NCBI GenBank assembly: GCA_963774745.1
Contig: CAVZGE010000003.1
Span: forward strand, 62,001-126,000
Reading direction: 5' to 3'
DNA: 64,000 nt
From: Prado023 sp963774745
GTDB taxonomy: Bacteria > Actinomycetota > Actinomycetes > S36-B12 > CAIYMF01
Shown: in pieces, positions 42,683-51,083 of the stretch
How the letters are laid out: every line of letters begins with the position of its first letter
How positions within the stretch are numbered: the first letter of the stretch is position 1
Position numbers and translations under genes: made by a program
Notes under the pieces: model-generated
What the model saw: only the letters and a program-made list of their open reading frames with translations
Databases searched by the model: none
What the model was told of the DNA's origin: nothing

Positions 42683-44394
42683 CGCTGCTCAACGACCGTC
42701 CTGCGGAGGTGAGCGCCGGGTCCGCCCGGCGTGAGCGGTCCCTGGGCCAGAAGATCGTCTCGGTGATCACCACCACTGATCACAAGACCATCGGCCGGCT
42801 CTACATGGGCACATCCTTCACGTTCTTCCTGATCGGCGGCGTGATGGCCCTGGCCATCCGCGCCGAGCTCGCCCAGCCGGGCCTGCAGATGCTCACCCTC
42901 GAGCAGTACAACCAGTTGTTCACCATGCACGGCTCGATCATGCTGCTGCTGTTCGCCACGGCACTGTTCGTCGGTTTCGCCAACTTCCTGATGCCGCTGC
43001 AGATCGGCTCCCCGGACGTGGCGTTCCCGCGGCTGAACATGCTCGGCTACTGGATGTACTTCTTCGGCGGCCTGATCGTCCTCTTCGGCTTCGCAACACC
43101 CGGTGGGGCGGCCGCCTTCGGCTGGTTCCTCTACACCCCGCTGTCCGGCGCGGAGTTCTCGCCGAACATCGGCTCCGACCTCTGGATCCTGGGCTTCGCC
43201 CTCGGCGGCGTGGGCACGATCCTCGGTGCGGTGAACTTCGTCACCACCATCCTGACCATGCGCGCGCCCGGCCTGACGATGTTCCGGATGTCGATCTTCA
43301 CCTGGAACGTGCTGCTGACCTCGGTCCTGATCCTCATGGTGTTCCCGGTGCTCGCCGCCACGCTGGTGGTGCTCGAGATCGACCGCAAGTTCGGCTCGGT
43401 GGTCTTCCTGCCGGAGAACGGCGGGGCGATCCTCTTCCAGCACCTGTTCTGGTTCTTCGGCCATCCCGAGGTCTACGTCCTCGCGCTGCCGTTCTTCGGC
43501 GTCATCTCCGAGATCCTCCCGGCGTTCAGCCGCAAGCCGATCTTCGGCTACAAGGGCCTGGTGTTCGCCACCATCGCCATCGCCGCGCTGTCGATGGCCG
43601 TGTGGGCCCACCACATGTACGTCACGGGTGCCGTCAGCCTGCCGTACTTCGCCCTGATGACCATGTTGATCGCCGTTCCCACGGGCGTGAAGTTCTTCAA
43701 CTGGATCGGCACGATGTGGGGCGGGTCGCTGACGTTCGAGACACCCATGCTCTGGGCGATCGGATTCCTCCTGACCTTCCTCTTCGGTGGCCTGACGGGC
43801 ATCATCCTGGCCTCGCCGCCGCTGGACTTCCACGTCTCCGACTCCTACTTCGTGGTCGCGCACTTCCACTACACCGTCTTCGGGACGGTGGTGTTCGCGA
43901 TGTTCGCCGGGTTCTACTTCTGGTGGCCGAAGTTCTACGGCCGGATGCTCGACGAGACCCTGGGCAAGTGGCACTTCGCCCTGACCTTCATCGGGTTCAA
44001 CGGGACCTTCCTCGTGCAGCACTGGCTGGGCGTGGAGGGAATGCCGCGCCGGTACGGCGACTACCTGCCGGGTGACGGCTTCACGCTCGAGAACCAGGTC
44101 TCCTCGGCCTTCGCGCTCGTGCTGGGTGTCTCCACGCTGTTCTTCCTCTACAACGTCTACCGCACCTGGCGGCACGCGCCGCTGGTCACCGTGGACGACC
44201 CGTGGGGTTGGGGCGGCTCGTTGGAGTGGGCGACCTCCTGCCCACCCCCTCGGCACAACTTCGTGTCGCTGCCGCGGATCCGCTCCGAGCGCCCGGCGTT
44301 CGACCTGCACCATCCAGAGCTCGCCGAGTGGGACTCCGCGGGCTACCTGGCCTCGCTCGAGGCCAAGTCCACGGCCAAGGGGGAGATCTCGTGA
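42679..44394 (+). CDS. ctaD: Cytochrome c oxidase subunit I (aa3)
   Basis: 571 residues with twelve membrane helices. Heme and CuB ligands are visible in FTMHGSIMLLLF, FWFFGHPEVYVLALP, WAHHMYVTG and VVAHFHYTVFG. The GTG at 42679 overlaps the ctaC stop. It is the catalytic, proton-pumping subunit of the terminal oxidase. The coding frame is continuous, and its stop overlaps the ctaF start (GTGA). Confidence 0.97.
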   Translation: MTLLNDRPAEVSAGSARRERSLGQKIVSVITTTDHKTIGRLYMGTSFTFFLIGGVMALAIRAELAQPGLQMLTLEQYNQLFTMHGSIMLLLFATALFVGFANFLMPLQIGSPDVAFPRLNMLGYWMYFFGGLIVLFGFATPGGAAAFGWFLYTPLSGAEFSPNIGSDLWILGFALGGVGTILGAVNFVTTILTMRAPGLTMFRMSIFTWNVLLTSVLILMVFPVLAATLVVLEIDRKFGSVVFLPENGGAILFQHLFWFFGHPEVYVLALPFFGVISEILPAFSRKPIFGYKGLVFATIAIAALSMAVWAHHMYVTGAVSLPYFALMTMLIAVPTGVKFFNWIGTMWGGSLTFETPMLWAIGFLLTFLFGGLTGIILASPPLDFHVSDSYFVVAHFHYTVFGTVVFAMFAGFYFWWPKFYGRMLDETLGKWHFALTFIGFNGTFLVQHWLGVEGMPRRYGDYLPGDGFTLENQVSSAFALVLGVSTLFFLYNVYRTWRHAPLVTVDDPWGWGGSLEWATSCPPPRHNFVSLPRIRSERPAFDLHHPELAEWDSAGYLASLEAKSTAKGEIS

Positions 44395-44789
44395 GGCTCG
44401 CAGGCAGGCTCTTCATCGGGGGTGCGGTCTTCTACCTCCTGGTCGCCGGCGTCTACTGGATCATGTCCCACGACGAGGCCGGCACGGTGGCGCTGGTCCT
44501 GACCGGCTTCCTCTCGGCGATGATCGGCTTCTACCTGGTCGTCACCGCCAAGCGACTGCCCGACCAGCCCGAGGACCTCGCCGACGCCGAGATCTGGGAT
44601 GCCGACCCGGACTACGGGTTCTTCAGCCCGCACTCCTGGGCGCCGCTCCTGGTGGGCGCCTCAGCGGCCATCACGTTCGCCGGCCTGGCGTTCGCGGCGT
44701 GGATCGTGGCTGCGGGTGCGGTCCTGATCATCATGTCGTCGGCCTACTGGGTCTTCGAGTACTACCAGGGTCCCAAGCGCCAGTTCTGA
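44391..44789 (+). CDS. ctaF: Cytochrome c oxidase subunit IV, actinobacterial type
   Basis: 132 residues from a GTG overlapping the ctaD stop. Four hydrophobic segments in two pairs flank a soluble loop (DAEIWDADPDYGFFSPHSWAP). This is the small subunit specific to actinobacterial aa3 oxidases. It closes the ctaC-ctaD-ctaF operon; a 16-base tandem repeat (CTGATCCCGGTCCTGC twice) lies at its end. Confidence 0.93.
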   Translation: MRLAGRLFIGGAVFYLLVAGVYWIMSHDEAGTVALVLTGFLSAMIGFYLVVTAKRLPDQPEDLADAEIWDADPDYGFFSPHSWAPLLVGASAAITFAGLAFAAWIVAAGAVLIIMSSAYWVFEYYQGPKRQF

Positions 44790-44820
44790 TCCCGGTCCTG
44801 CCTGATCCCGGTCCTGCGTG

Positions 44821-45282
44821 TCAGGCCCCCGGGGCCAGACCGCCCCACGCGTGTCGCCAGGTCCGCGTGCGCCAGCAGCGCTTGCGGTGCCCGGCGCGGC
44901 GAACCACGAAGGCGGCGAAGGCCAGCCAGAGCATGGCGACCTGGGCGATCAGGGTGGACCAGGTCCACGAGGTGATGCCGGCTGTGGCGAGGAAGGCCAT
45001 GCCCGCCATGCACCACAGGACCAGCCCGAAGCCGATTCGAGCCCGCTTCCTGCTGGGCACGACGCCCAGACGTCCGGCGTCGAGCTCCTGGCCGCGCACA
45101 TGACCCGCCGTGCAGCCCGTGCCGGTGATCAGGTACCCGGCCTCGACGGGCGCGGGGCGGGACGCCGTCGTCCGCCCGGTGGGCGGCGGCGCACCCTCGC
45201 CGAGGGGTGCGGCGGCCGGCGCACGTGCCGGACGCTCCTGCGGCGTGCTGGGCATCGCGCGCTGGCGGGAGGACTTGGCCAT
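44821..45282 (-). CDS. Two-helix membrane protein, unknown
   Basis: 153 residues. N-terminal 80 residues are Pro/Ala-rich and soluble; then two membrane helices (IGFGLVLWCMAGMAFLATAG and LIAQVAMLWLAFAAFVV) and a basic tail. No family recognised. It follows trpD by nine bases on the same strand, so it is probably the last gene of that small operon within the respiratory cluster. Confidence 0.65.
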   Translation of the reverse strand: MAKSSRQRAMPSTPQERPARAPAAAPLGEGAPPPTGRTTASRPAPVEAGYLITGTGCTAGHVRGQELDAGRLGVVPSRKRARIGFGLVLWCMAGMAFLATAGITSWTWSTLIAQVAMLWLAFAAFVVRRAGHRKRCWRTRTWRHAWGGLAPGA

Positions 45283-45291
45283 CGACGCCTC

Positions 45292-46386
45292 CTACGGCTG
45301 CAGGTCCTGGCTGGTGCTGATCCACTGGTCGAGCAGCGCACGCGCGGCACCCGATGCCAGCGCCTCCCGCGCGGCCGGCAGGGCCGCGGCCATGCGCACG
45401 TCGAGATCGGCCGACGCGTCGGGGATGTCGACGGGCAGGGCGCCGCCGGCCGCGGCATAGGCCACGAGGGCGGCCGCGGCGTTCAGGCAGACGGCGTCGC
45501 GGATGCCGGCGACCGCGGGATCGTCGGGCGTGTCCAGCAGGGTTCGGAACACCGTGGCGTTGCGCCGGGCCGATCCACCGCGCAGGGCGTCGGGCGCCGG
45601 GGTGGGGATCCCGAGGGCGGTGGGGTCGAGGACGACCCGCCGGGGTTCATCCCCGGTCAGGTCCCAGACGGTCGACGTCGCGTAGACGGTGAGCTCGTCG
45701 AGCCCGTCGTCACCGTGCACGACGAGGGCCTTCGTCCCCCGGCTGGCCAGCACGCCAGCCATGAGCTCGCCGATCCGCTCCGTCGGGACGCCCAGCACCT
45801 GGGCCGCGGGATGGGCGGGGTTGGCCAGGGGCCCCAGGACGTTGAAGACCGTCCGGATGCCCAGCTCCCGACGGATCGGCCCGATGTGGCGCATGGCGGG
45901 GTGGAAGACCGGGGCGAAGCAGAAGGTGATCCCCAATCGGCGGCCAGCCTCCGCGGCGGCCGCAGCGGGCAGGTCGATGACCACGCCCAGCGCTTCGAGC
46001 ATGTCGGCCGACCCACTCTGGGAGGAGGCCGCCCGGTTCCCGTGCTTGGCCACCCGTGCCCCGGCGGCTGCAGCGACGACGGCGGCCATCGTGGAGATGT
46101 TGACCGTGTGCGACCGGTCGCCGCCCGTGCCGCAGGTGTCCACCACCGGACCCTCGATGTCCAGCGGCACGCTGGCGTTCATCATGCCGGTCACCAGGCC
46201 GGACACCTCGCGTGCGGTCTCCCCCTTGGCGCGCAGGGCCACGAGGAACGCGGCGGTGTTGGCCGGGGGAGCGGACCCGGTCAGCATCTCGGCCATCACC
46301 CACGTTGTCGTGGGGGCGCTGAGGTCCTCACCGGCGAGCAGCGCCTCGAGGACGTCGACCCAGTCGGTCAGCGGCGCCTGGCTCAC
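45292..46386 (-). CDS. trpD: Anthranilate phosphoribosyltransferase
   Basis: 364 residues from a GTG. It attaches phosphoribosyl to anthranilate in tryptophan synthesis. Conserved are VDTCGTGGDRSHTVNIST (PRPP site), AKHGNRAASSQSGSADMLEA, and LGPLANPAHPAAQVLGV. No other trp gene is near, as in mycobacteria where trpD also stands alone beside ctaE-qcrCAB. The start overlaps the stop of the receiver-like gene by 4 bases. Confidence 0.95.
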   Translation of the reverse strand: MSQAPLTDWVDVLEALLAGEDLSAPTTTWVMAEMLTGSAPPANTAAFLVALRAKGETAREVSGLVTGMMNASVPLDIEGPVVDTCGTGGDRSHTVNISTMAAVVAAAAGARVAKHGNRAASSQSGSADMLEALGVVIDLPAAAAAEAGRRLGITFCFAPVFHPAMRHIGPIRRELGIRTVFNVLGPLANPAHPAAQVLGVPTERIGELMAGVLASRGTKALVVHGDDGLDELTVYATSTVWDLTGDEPRRVVLDPTALGIPTPAPDALRGGSARRNATVFRTLLDTPDDPAVAGIRDAVCLNAAAALVAYAAAGGALPVDIPDASADLDVRMAAALPAAREALASGAARALLDQWISTSQDLQP

Positions 46387-46805
46387 GGGCGCGTGGCCGC
46401 AGGAACGCGCGTGCGCAGCAGCCCCGACACGGCCTCGGCCAGCTGGCCCGGGTCGATGGGGTGGCCCACGACGGCGTCGGCTCGCGACCAGGTGGCCAGC
46501 CAGGCGTCCTGCGGCCGTCCGGTGAGCACGAGGATGGGCGGGCAGCGGTGGATCTCGTCCTTGAGCTGGCGGGTCAGCCCGAGCCCGCCGGTCGGCGTGG
46601 CCTCACCGTCGAGGATCAGCAGGTCCAGCCCGCCGGCGTCGGCCGTGCGCACCACGACGGGGCCGGTCGCGACCTCGACGAACTCCAGGTCGGGGAGGTC
46701 CGGATCCGGGCGCGTGCCCAGGGCGGTGACGACGGCGCGGCGGACGGTGAGGTCGTCGCTGTAGACCATGACCCGCAGCGATCGGGGGGCCTGGGGGCTG
46801 GGCAT
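46383..46805 (-). CDS. Stand-alone receiver-like domain protein
   Basis: 140 residues, AGGAG upstream of the ATG. A CheY-like fold is suggested by LRVMVYSDDLTVRRAV (acidic pair), DLLILDGEATPTGG (phosphorylatable Asp kept) and PPILVLTGRPQD. The usual Lys of the last strand is replaced: ADAVVGHPIDPGQ has His where TKP is normal. No output domain. It overlaps trpD and is divergent from ctaE. Role unknown; may be a degenerate signal receiver. Confidence 0.75.
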   Translation of the reverse strand: MPSPQAPRSLRVMVYSDDLTVRRAVVTALGTRPDPDLPDLEFVEVATGPVVVRTADAGGLDLLILDGEATPTGGLGLTRQLKDEIHRCPPILVLTGRPQDAWLATWSRADAVVGHPIDPGQLAEAVSGLLRTRVPAATRP

Positions 46806-46940
46806 GGGGACTCCTGTGGGTTGCGTCTGGTGGGATGCTACTTGGTCGGGGAGCAGGGTGAGCGGAGCAGGGCAGGACACGCGACGCCCGCGACCGGGGT
46901 CCGGGTGGGATCGCCGGGGCACATCTGACAGACTGCGCCC

Positions 46941-47549
46941 GTGGCTTCGACAACCGTTGTGACCTCCGCGCACCCAGGTGCCCACCCGACCCACCCGAAC
47001 AAGGTGGCCGTGGGCACCATCATCTGGCTGTCCAGCGAGCTGATGTTCTTCGCCGGGCTCTTCGCCATGTACTTCACGCTCCGCTCGACCAACCCCGAGG
47101 TCTGGGCCGAGGAGACCCAGTTCCTCAACGTGGGGTTCGCCACGGTCAACACCCTGATCCTGGTGTCCTCGAGCGTGACCTGCCAGATGGGCGTCCTGGC
47201 CGCGGAGCGCGGCGACCTGCACCGCATGCAGCGCTGGTACATGCTCACGTTCCTCCTGGGCGCGATCTTCATCGGCGGCCAGGTCTTCGAGTACGCCCAC
47301 CTGATCACGGCCGAGGGCCTGACCCTGTCGTCCTCGGCCTACGGCTCGGCGTTCTACCTGACCACGGGCTTCCACGGCCTGCACGTCGTGGCCGGCCTTG
47401 TGGCCTTCCTGTTCGTCCTCGCCCGGTCCTACGCCTCGCGGCGGTACGGCCATGAGCAGGCGACGGCGGCCATCGTGACCAGCTACTACTGGCACTTCGT
47501 CGACGTGGTCTGGATCGCCCTGTTCTTCACGATCTATGTGCTCCAGTAG
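46941..47549 (+). CDS. ctaE: Cytochrome c oxidase subunit III
   Basis: 202 residues, five membrane helices, GTG start. Conserved: LSSELMFFAGLFAMYFTLR, FYLTTGFHGLHVVAGL and TSYYWHFVDVVWIALF. It stabilises subunit I. The absence of a ribosome site and the CAGACT at seven bases before GTG suggest a leaderless message. It leads the ctaE-qcrC-qcrA-qcrB operon. Confidence 0.96.
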   Translation: MASTTVVTSAHPGAHPTHPNKVAVGTIIWLSSELMFFAGLFAMYFTLRSTNPEVWAEETQFLNVGFATVNTLILVSSSVTCQMGVLAAERGDLHRMQRWYMLTFLLGAIFIGGQVFEYAHLITAEGLTLSSSAYGSAFYLTTGFHGLHVVAGLVAFLFVLARSYASRRYGHEQATAAIVTSYYWHFVDVVWIALFFTIYVLQ

Positions 47550-47603
47550 TGCCCGCCCCGGTCGTCCCCGCCCCCGCAACCCGAACCCTGCAGAGGTAGG
47601 CCA

Positions 47604-48396
47604 GTGAACAGTCAAGCAGCCCGACGCAGGCACCCGGCAGCGCTGATGCTGCTGCTGCTCGGCGCCCTCGCGATCATCGGCACGATCTACGCGCTCGTGA
47701 ACACGAGCACCGCAGCCCGTGCCGCCGGTGCCCCGCACAGCGAGACCGCTGTCGAGGAGGGCAAGGCGCTCTACCTCGAGGGGTGCTCGTCCTGCCACGG
47801 GCTGAATGCCGAGGGCACCAGCGTGGCGCCCAGCCTGATCGGTGCCGGCGCGGCCTCGGTGCACTTCCAGGTGTCGACCGGGCGCATGCCGCTGGCCGCT
47901 CCCACCGTGCAGGTGGAGCGCAAGGCCCCCAGCTACACCGAGCCGGAGATCGCGGCCCTGGCCGCCTACATCGCCGCCCTGGGTCCCGGTCCCGCGATCC
48001 CGACGGCCGAGCAGCTCGACACCACCAACGCCGACCTCGCCGTCGGCGGTGAGCTGTTCCGCACCAACTGCGCGCAGTGCCACAACTTCGCCGGCAAGGG
48101 GGCGGCTCTCACCCAGGGCAAGTACGCCCCCAGCCTGATGGAGGCAACGCCCCAACAGGTGTACGAGGCCATGCTCACCGGTCCGCAGAACATGCCGGTG
48201 TTCGGCGACGGCACCGTGACGGTCGGGCGAGAAGCAGGACATCCTCAAGTACGTCGCACACCTGCAGACCCAGACCCAGCCGGGCGGGTGGTCCCTCGGC
48301 TCGTTCGGTCCGGTCACTGAAGGTGCACTCCTGTTCACCCTTGCGCTCGGCATCATGGCCGGGTTCGCCATCTGGATCGGAGCCAAGGTCCGATGA
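47604..48396 (+). CDS. qcrC: Diheme cytochrome c subunit of the bc1 complex (frame broken by one extra base)
   Basis: The GTG frame gives an N-terminal anchor (LMLLLLGALAIIGTIYAL) and two heme motifs, CSSCH near residue 62 and CAQCH near 156, up to MPVFGDGTVTV. There the frame is lost at the GGG of 48226-48228. Another frame continues as expected (EKQDILKYVAHLQTQTQPGG, then the C-terminal helix GALLFTLALGIMAGFAIWIG) and stops at 48396 overlapping qcrA ATG. Removing one G gives 263 residues. It carries electrons directly to CtaC in the supercomplex. The fault is most likely a base-calling error. Confidence 0.88.
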
Positions 48397-49412
48397 GTGA
48401 CTCCACCGAGACCCAGCCGGACTTCGTCACGGCGACCGGCGCCCACCACCCGCGACGCACCGACGTCGACCCGCGCGCGGCCAAGCGGGCCGAGCGCCAG
48501 GTGGCCACGCTCTTCGTGCTGGCAGCCGTCCTGATCCTGGCGTCCGTCGTCGCCTACGTCGTCATCCCCGTGGATGCCGGGGTCGTGATCCCGTTCCTCG
48601 GCCCCATCGGGGCCCTGAACGTCGCCCTCGGGCTGAGCCTCGGCCTGGGCATCCTGCTGATCGGCCTGGGTGCGATCCACTGGGCGCGCAAGCTCATGCC
48701 CGGCAACGAGGTCGTCGCGATGCGCCACGAGATGCGCTCGGCACCCGACGAGCGCCAGGCGGCCGTGGAGGCGTTCGATCGCGGGCTGGCCGACTCCGGC
48801 TTCGCCCAGCGGCCGATCATCCGGCGCACGCTGATCGGCGCCATGCTCGTGCTCCCGCTCCCGCTGGTGATCCTCCTGCGCGACCTGTACACGTCGCCCG
48901 AGGGAGCGCCCAGCCCGGCCGAGCAGCTGGAGCGGACGATCTGGGGCACGGGCGTGCGCATCGTCACCGACGTCGAGCTCAACCCACTCAAGCCCGAGGA
49001 CGTCCCCGTCGGGGGACTGGTCGCAGCCGTTCCCGCCAACCTCCACGACGTCGAGGAGGAGACTGGCAACCTCAACGCCCGGGCCAAGGCCGCGATCATC
49101 CTGGTGCGGATGGTTCCCGACGAGATCGTCTCCCAGCAGGGGGAGGCCTGGGACTACCAGGGGATCCTGGCCTACTCCAAGATCTGCACCCACGTGGGAT
49201 GTCCGATTGCGCTCTACGAGCAGCGGACGCACCATTTGTTGTGTCCGTGCCACCAGTCGACCTTCGACCTGGCCGACTCGGGCAACGTGGTGTTCGGTCC
49301 TGCGGCCCGTCAGATGCCGCAGCTGCCGATCACCGTCGATGACGAGGGCTACCTGGTTGCCGTCAGTGACTTCCAACAGCCCGTCGGACCGAGTTTCTGG
49401 GAGCGCTCATGA
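48393..49412 (+). CDS. qcrA: Rieske iron-sulfur subunit of the bc1 complex
   Basis: 339 residues. Three N-terminal membrane helices, as in actinobacterial QcrA, then the Rieske domain with both cluster loops CTHVGCPIALY and CPCHQSTFDLADSG. The ATG overlaps the restored qcrC stop and the stop overlaps qcrB, so the three are coupled. Confidence 0.96.
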   Translation: MSDSTETQPDFVTATGAHHPRRTDVDPRAAKRAERQVATLFVLAAVLILASVVAYVVIPVDAGVVIPFLGPIGALNVALGLSLGLGILLIGLGAIHWARKLMPGNEVVAMRHEMRSAPDERQAAVEAFDRGLADSGFAQRPIIRRTLIGAMLVLPLPLVILLRDLYTSPEGAPSPAEQLERTIWGTGVRIVTDVELNPLKPEDVPVGGLVAAVPANLHDVEEETGNLNARAKAAIILVRMVPDEIVSQQGEAWDYQGILAYSKICTHVGCPIALYEQRTHHLLCPCHQSTFDLADSGNVVFGPAARQMPQLPITVDDEGYLVAVSDFQQPVGPSFWERS

Positions 49413-51076
49413 GTGTGGTGTATGAGACCGGGGGCAAGGGCGCGGGCTGGGTCGATGACCGCCTGGGCAACTCGAGCTTCATCCGGCGCAGCCTGAACAA
49501 GGTCTTCCCGGACCACTGGTCGTTCATGCTCGGCGAGATCGCGCTGTACTCGTTCATCGTCATCCTGCTCACCGGGGTGTACCTGACGCTGTGGTTCAAG
49601 CCCTCGATGATCGAGGTCGTCTACGACGGCTCCTACGCGCCCCTGAAGGGCGTGAAGATGAGCGAGGCGATGGCCTCGACCCTGGACATCTCCTTCGACG
49701 TGCGCGGGGGCCTGCTGATCCGCCAGATCCACCACATGGCGGCGCTGTTCTTCGTGGCGGCGATCGCGATCCACCTGCTGCGGGTGTTCTTCACCGGGGC
49801 CTTCCGCAAGCCCCGCGAGCTCAACTGGGTCATCGGCGTGGTGCTGTTCCTGCTGGCCATCGCCGCCGGGTTCTCGGGCTACTCGCTGCCTGACGACCTG
49901 CTGTCGGGTACCGGCCTGCGGATCACCCAGGGCATCATCCAGGCATCCCCGGTGATCGGTACGTGGTTCTCGTTCCTGCTCTTCGACGGCGAGTTCCCCG
50001 GCACAGCCTTCATCCCGCGGCTGTACGGCATCCACATCCTGCTGGTCCCGGGGCTGATCCTCGGGCTGGTCACCGCCCACCTCATGATGGTCTGGTACCA
50101 GAAGCACACGCAGTTCCCCGGCCCGGGTCGGACCAACGACAACGTCGTGGGCTACCCGCTCATGCCGGTCTACATGGCCAAGGCCGGTGGCTTCTTCTTC
50201 GTCGTGTTCGGCACGATCGTGGCGCTGGCGGGGCTGTTCCAGATCAACCCGATCTGGGCCTACGGTCCCTACATCCCCGACCAGGTCACGGCCGGCTCGC
50301 AGCCGGACTGGTACGTCGGCTTCCTCGACGGTGCGCTGCGGCTGATGCCGCCCATCGAGATCGTCGCGTTCGGCCACACCCTGAGCCTGAACCTGATCAT
50401 CCCGGCGATGGTCCTGGCACCACTCCTGCTGGTGCTGGTCGGGGCCTACCCATGGATCGAGCGCTACGCCACGGGCAAGGACAACCGGGAGCACCACCTG
50501 CTCGACCGACCGCGCAACGCGCCCACCCGCACCGCCCTCGGTGCGGCGATGCTGACGTTCTACATCGTGCTCATGATCGGCGGCGGCAACGACATCCTCG
50601 CCTACAACTTCGACCTGAGCTTCAACACGATGATCCGGGTCCTCCAGGTCCTGCTCTTCGTCGGGCCGGTCGTGGCGTTCATCGTGACCAAGCGGATGGC
50701 CCTGTCGTTGCAGCGCCGGGATCGCGACCTGCTCCTGCACGGCCGGGAGACGGGACGTGTGCTGCGCCTGCCCAGCGGCGAGTTCCTGGAGATCCACGAG
50801 CCCGTGGACGAGGAGTACCGGGCAAAGATCCTGTCGAAGACAGATGTGGAGCCGCTGGCGCTGCCGGAGGCCGTCGACGAGAACGGGGTGGCCAACCCCG
50901 CTGGGCGCAAGCTGAAGCGCAGGTCACGGTGGTCCCGGTTCTTCTACGCGGACAACGTGCCGCTGCCCACGGACAAGGAGCTCGCGGCGGCTCAGGTGCA
51001 CATCGACCACGAGCTGCACGAAGCAGTCGAGTCCGGCTCGCAGGCCGCGGCTGAGATCGCCGAGCACCAGCACTGA
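49409..51076 (+). CDS. qcrB: Cytochrome b subunit of the bc1 complex
   Basis: 555 residues. Cytochrome b core with heme-ligating His pairs in RQIHHMAALFFVAAIAIHLLR and HILLVPGLILGLVTAHLMMVW. The quinol-site segment is FQINPIWAYGPY, in place of the classical PEWY loop. A soluble C-terminal extension of about 150 residues is typical for actinobacteria. QcrB homologues are the target of bc1 inhibitors in mycobacteria. Confidence 0.96.
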   Translation: MSVVYETGGKGAGWVDDRLGNSSFIRRSLNKVFPDHWSFMLGEIALYSFIVILLTGVYLTLWFKPSMIEVVYDGSYAPLKGVKMSEAMASTLDISFDVRGGLLIRQIHHMAALFFVAAIAIHLLRVFFTGAFRKPRELNWVIGVVLFLLAIAAGFSGYSLPDDLLSGTGLRITQGIIQASPVIGTWFSFLLFDGEFPGTAFIPRLYGIHILLVPGLILGLVTAHLMMVWYQKHTQFPGPGRTNDNVVGYPLMPVYMAKAGGFFFVVFGTIVALAGLFQINPIWAYGPYIPDQVTAGSQPDWYVGFLDGALRLMPPIEIVAFGHTLSLNLIIPAMVLAPLLLVLVGAYPWIERYATGKDNREHHLLDRPRNAPTRTALGAAMLTFYIVLMIGGGNDILAYNFDLSFNTMIRVLQVLLFVGPVVAFIVTKRMALSLQRRDRDLLLHGRETGRVLRLPSGEFLEIHEPVDEEYRAKILSKTDVEPLALPEAVDENGVANPAGRKLKRRSRWSRFFYADNVPLPTDKELAAAQVHIDHELHEAVESGSQAAAEIAEHQH

Positions 51077-51083
51077 CCGCGAC

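Noticed and set aside
44787..44818. Tandem 16-base repeat after ctaF
   Set aside because: Two copies only, no hairpin or attachment-site features; probably a small slippage duplication.
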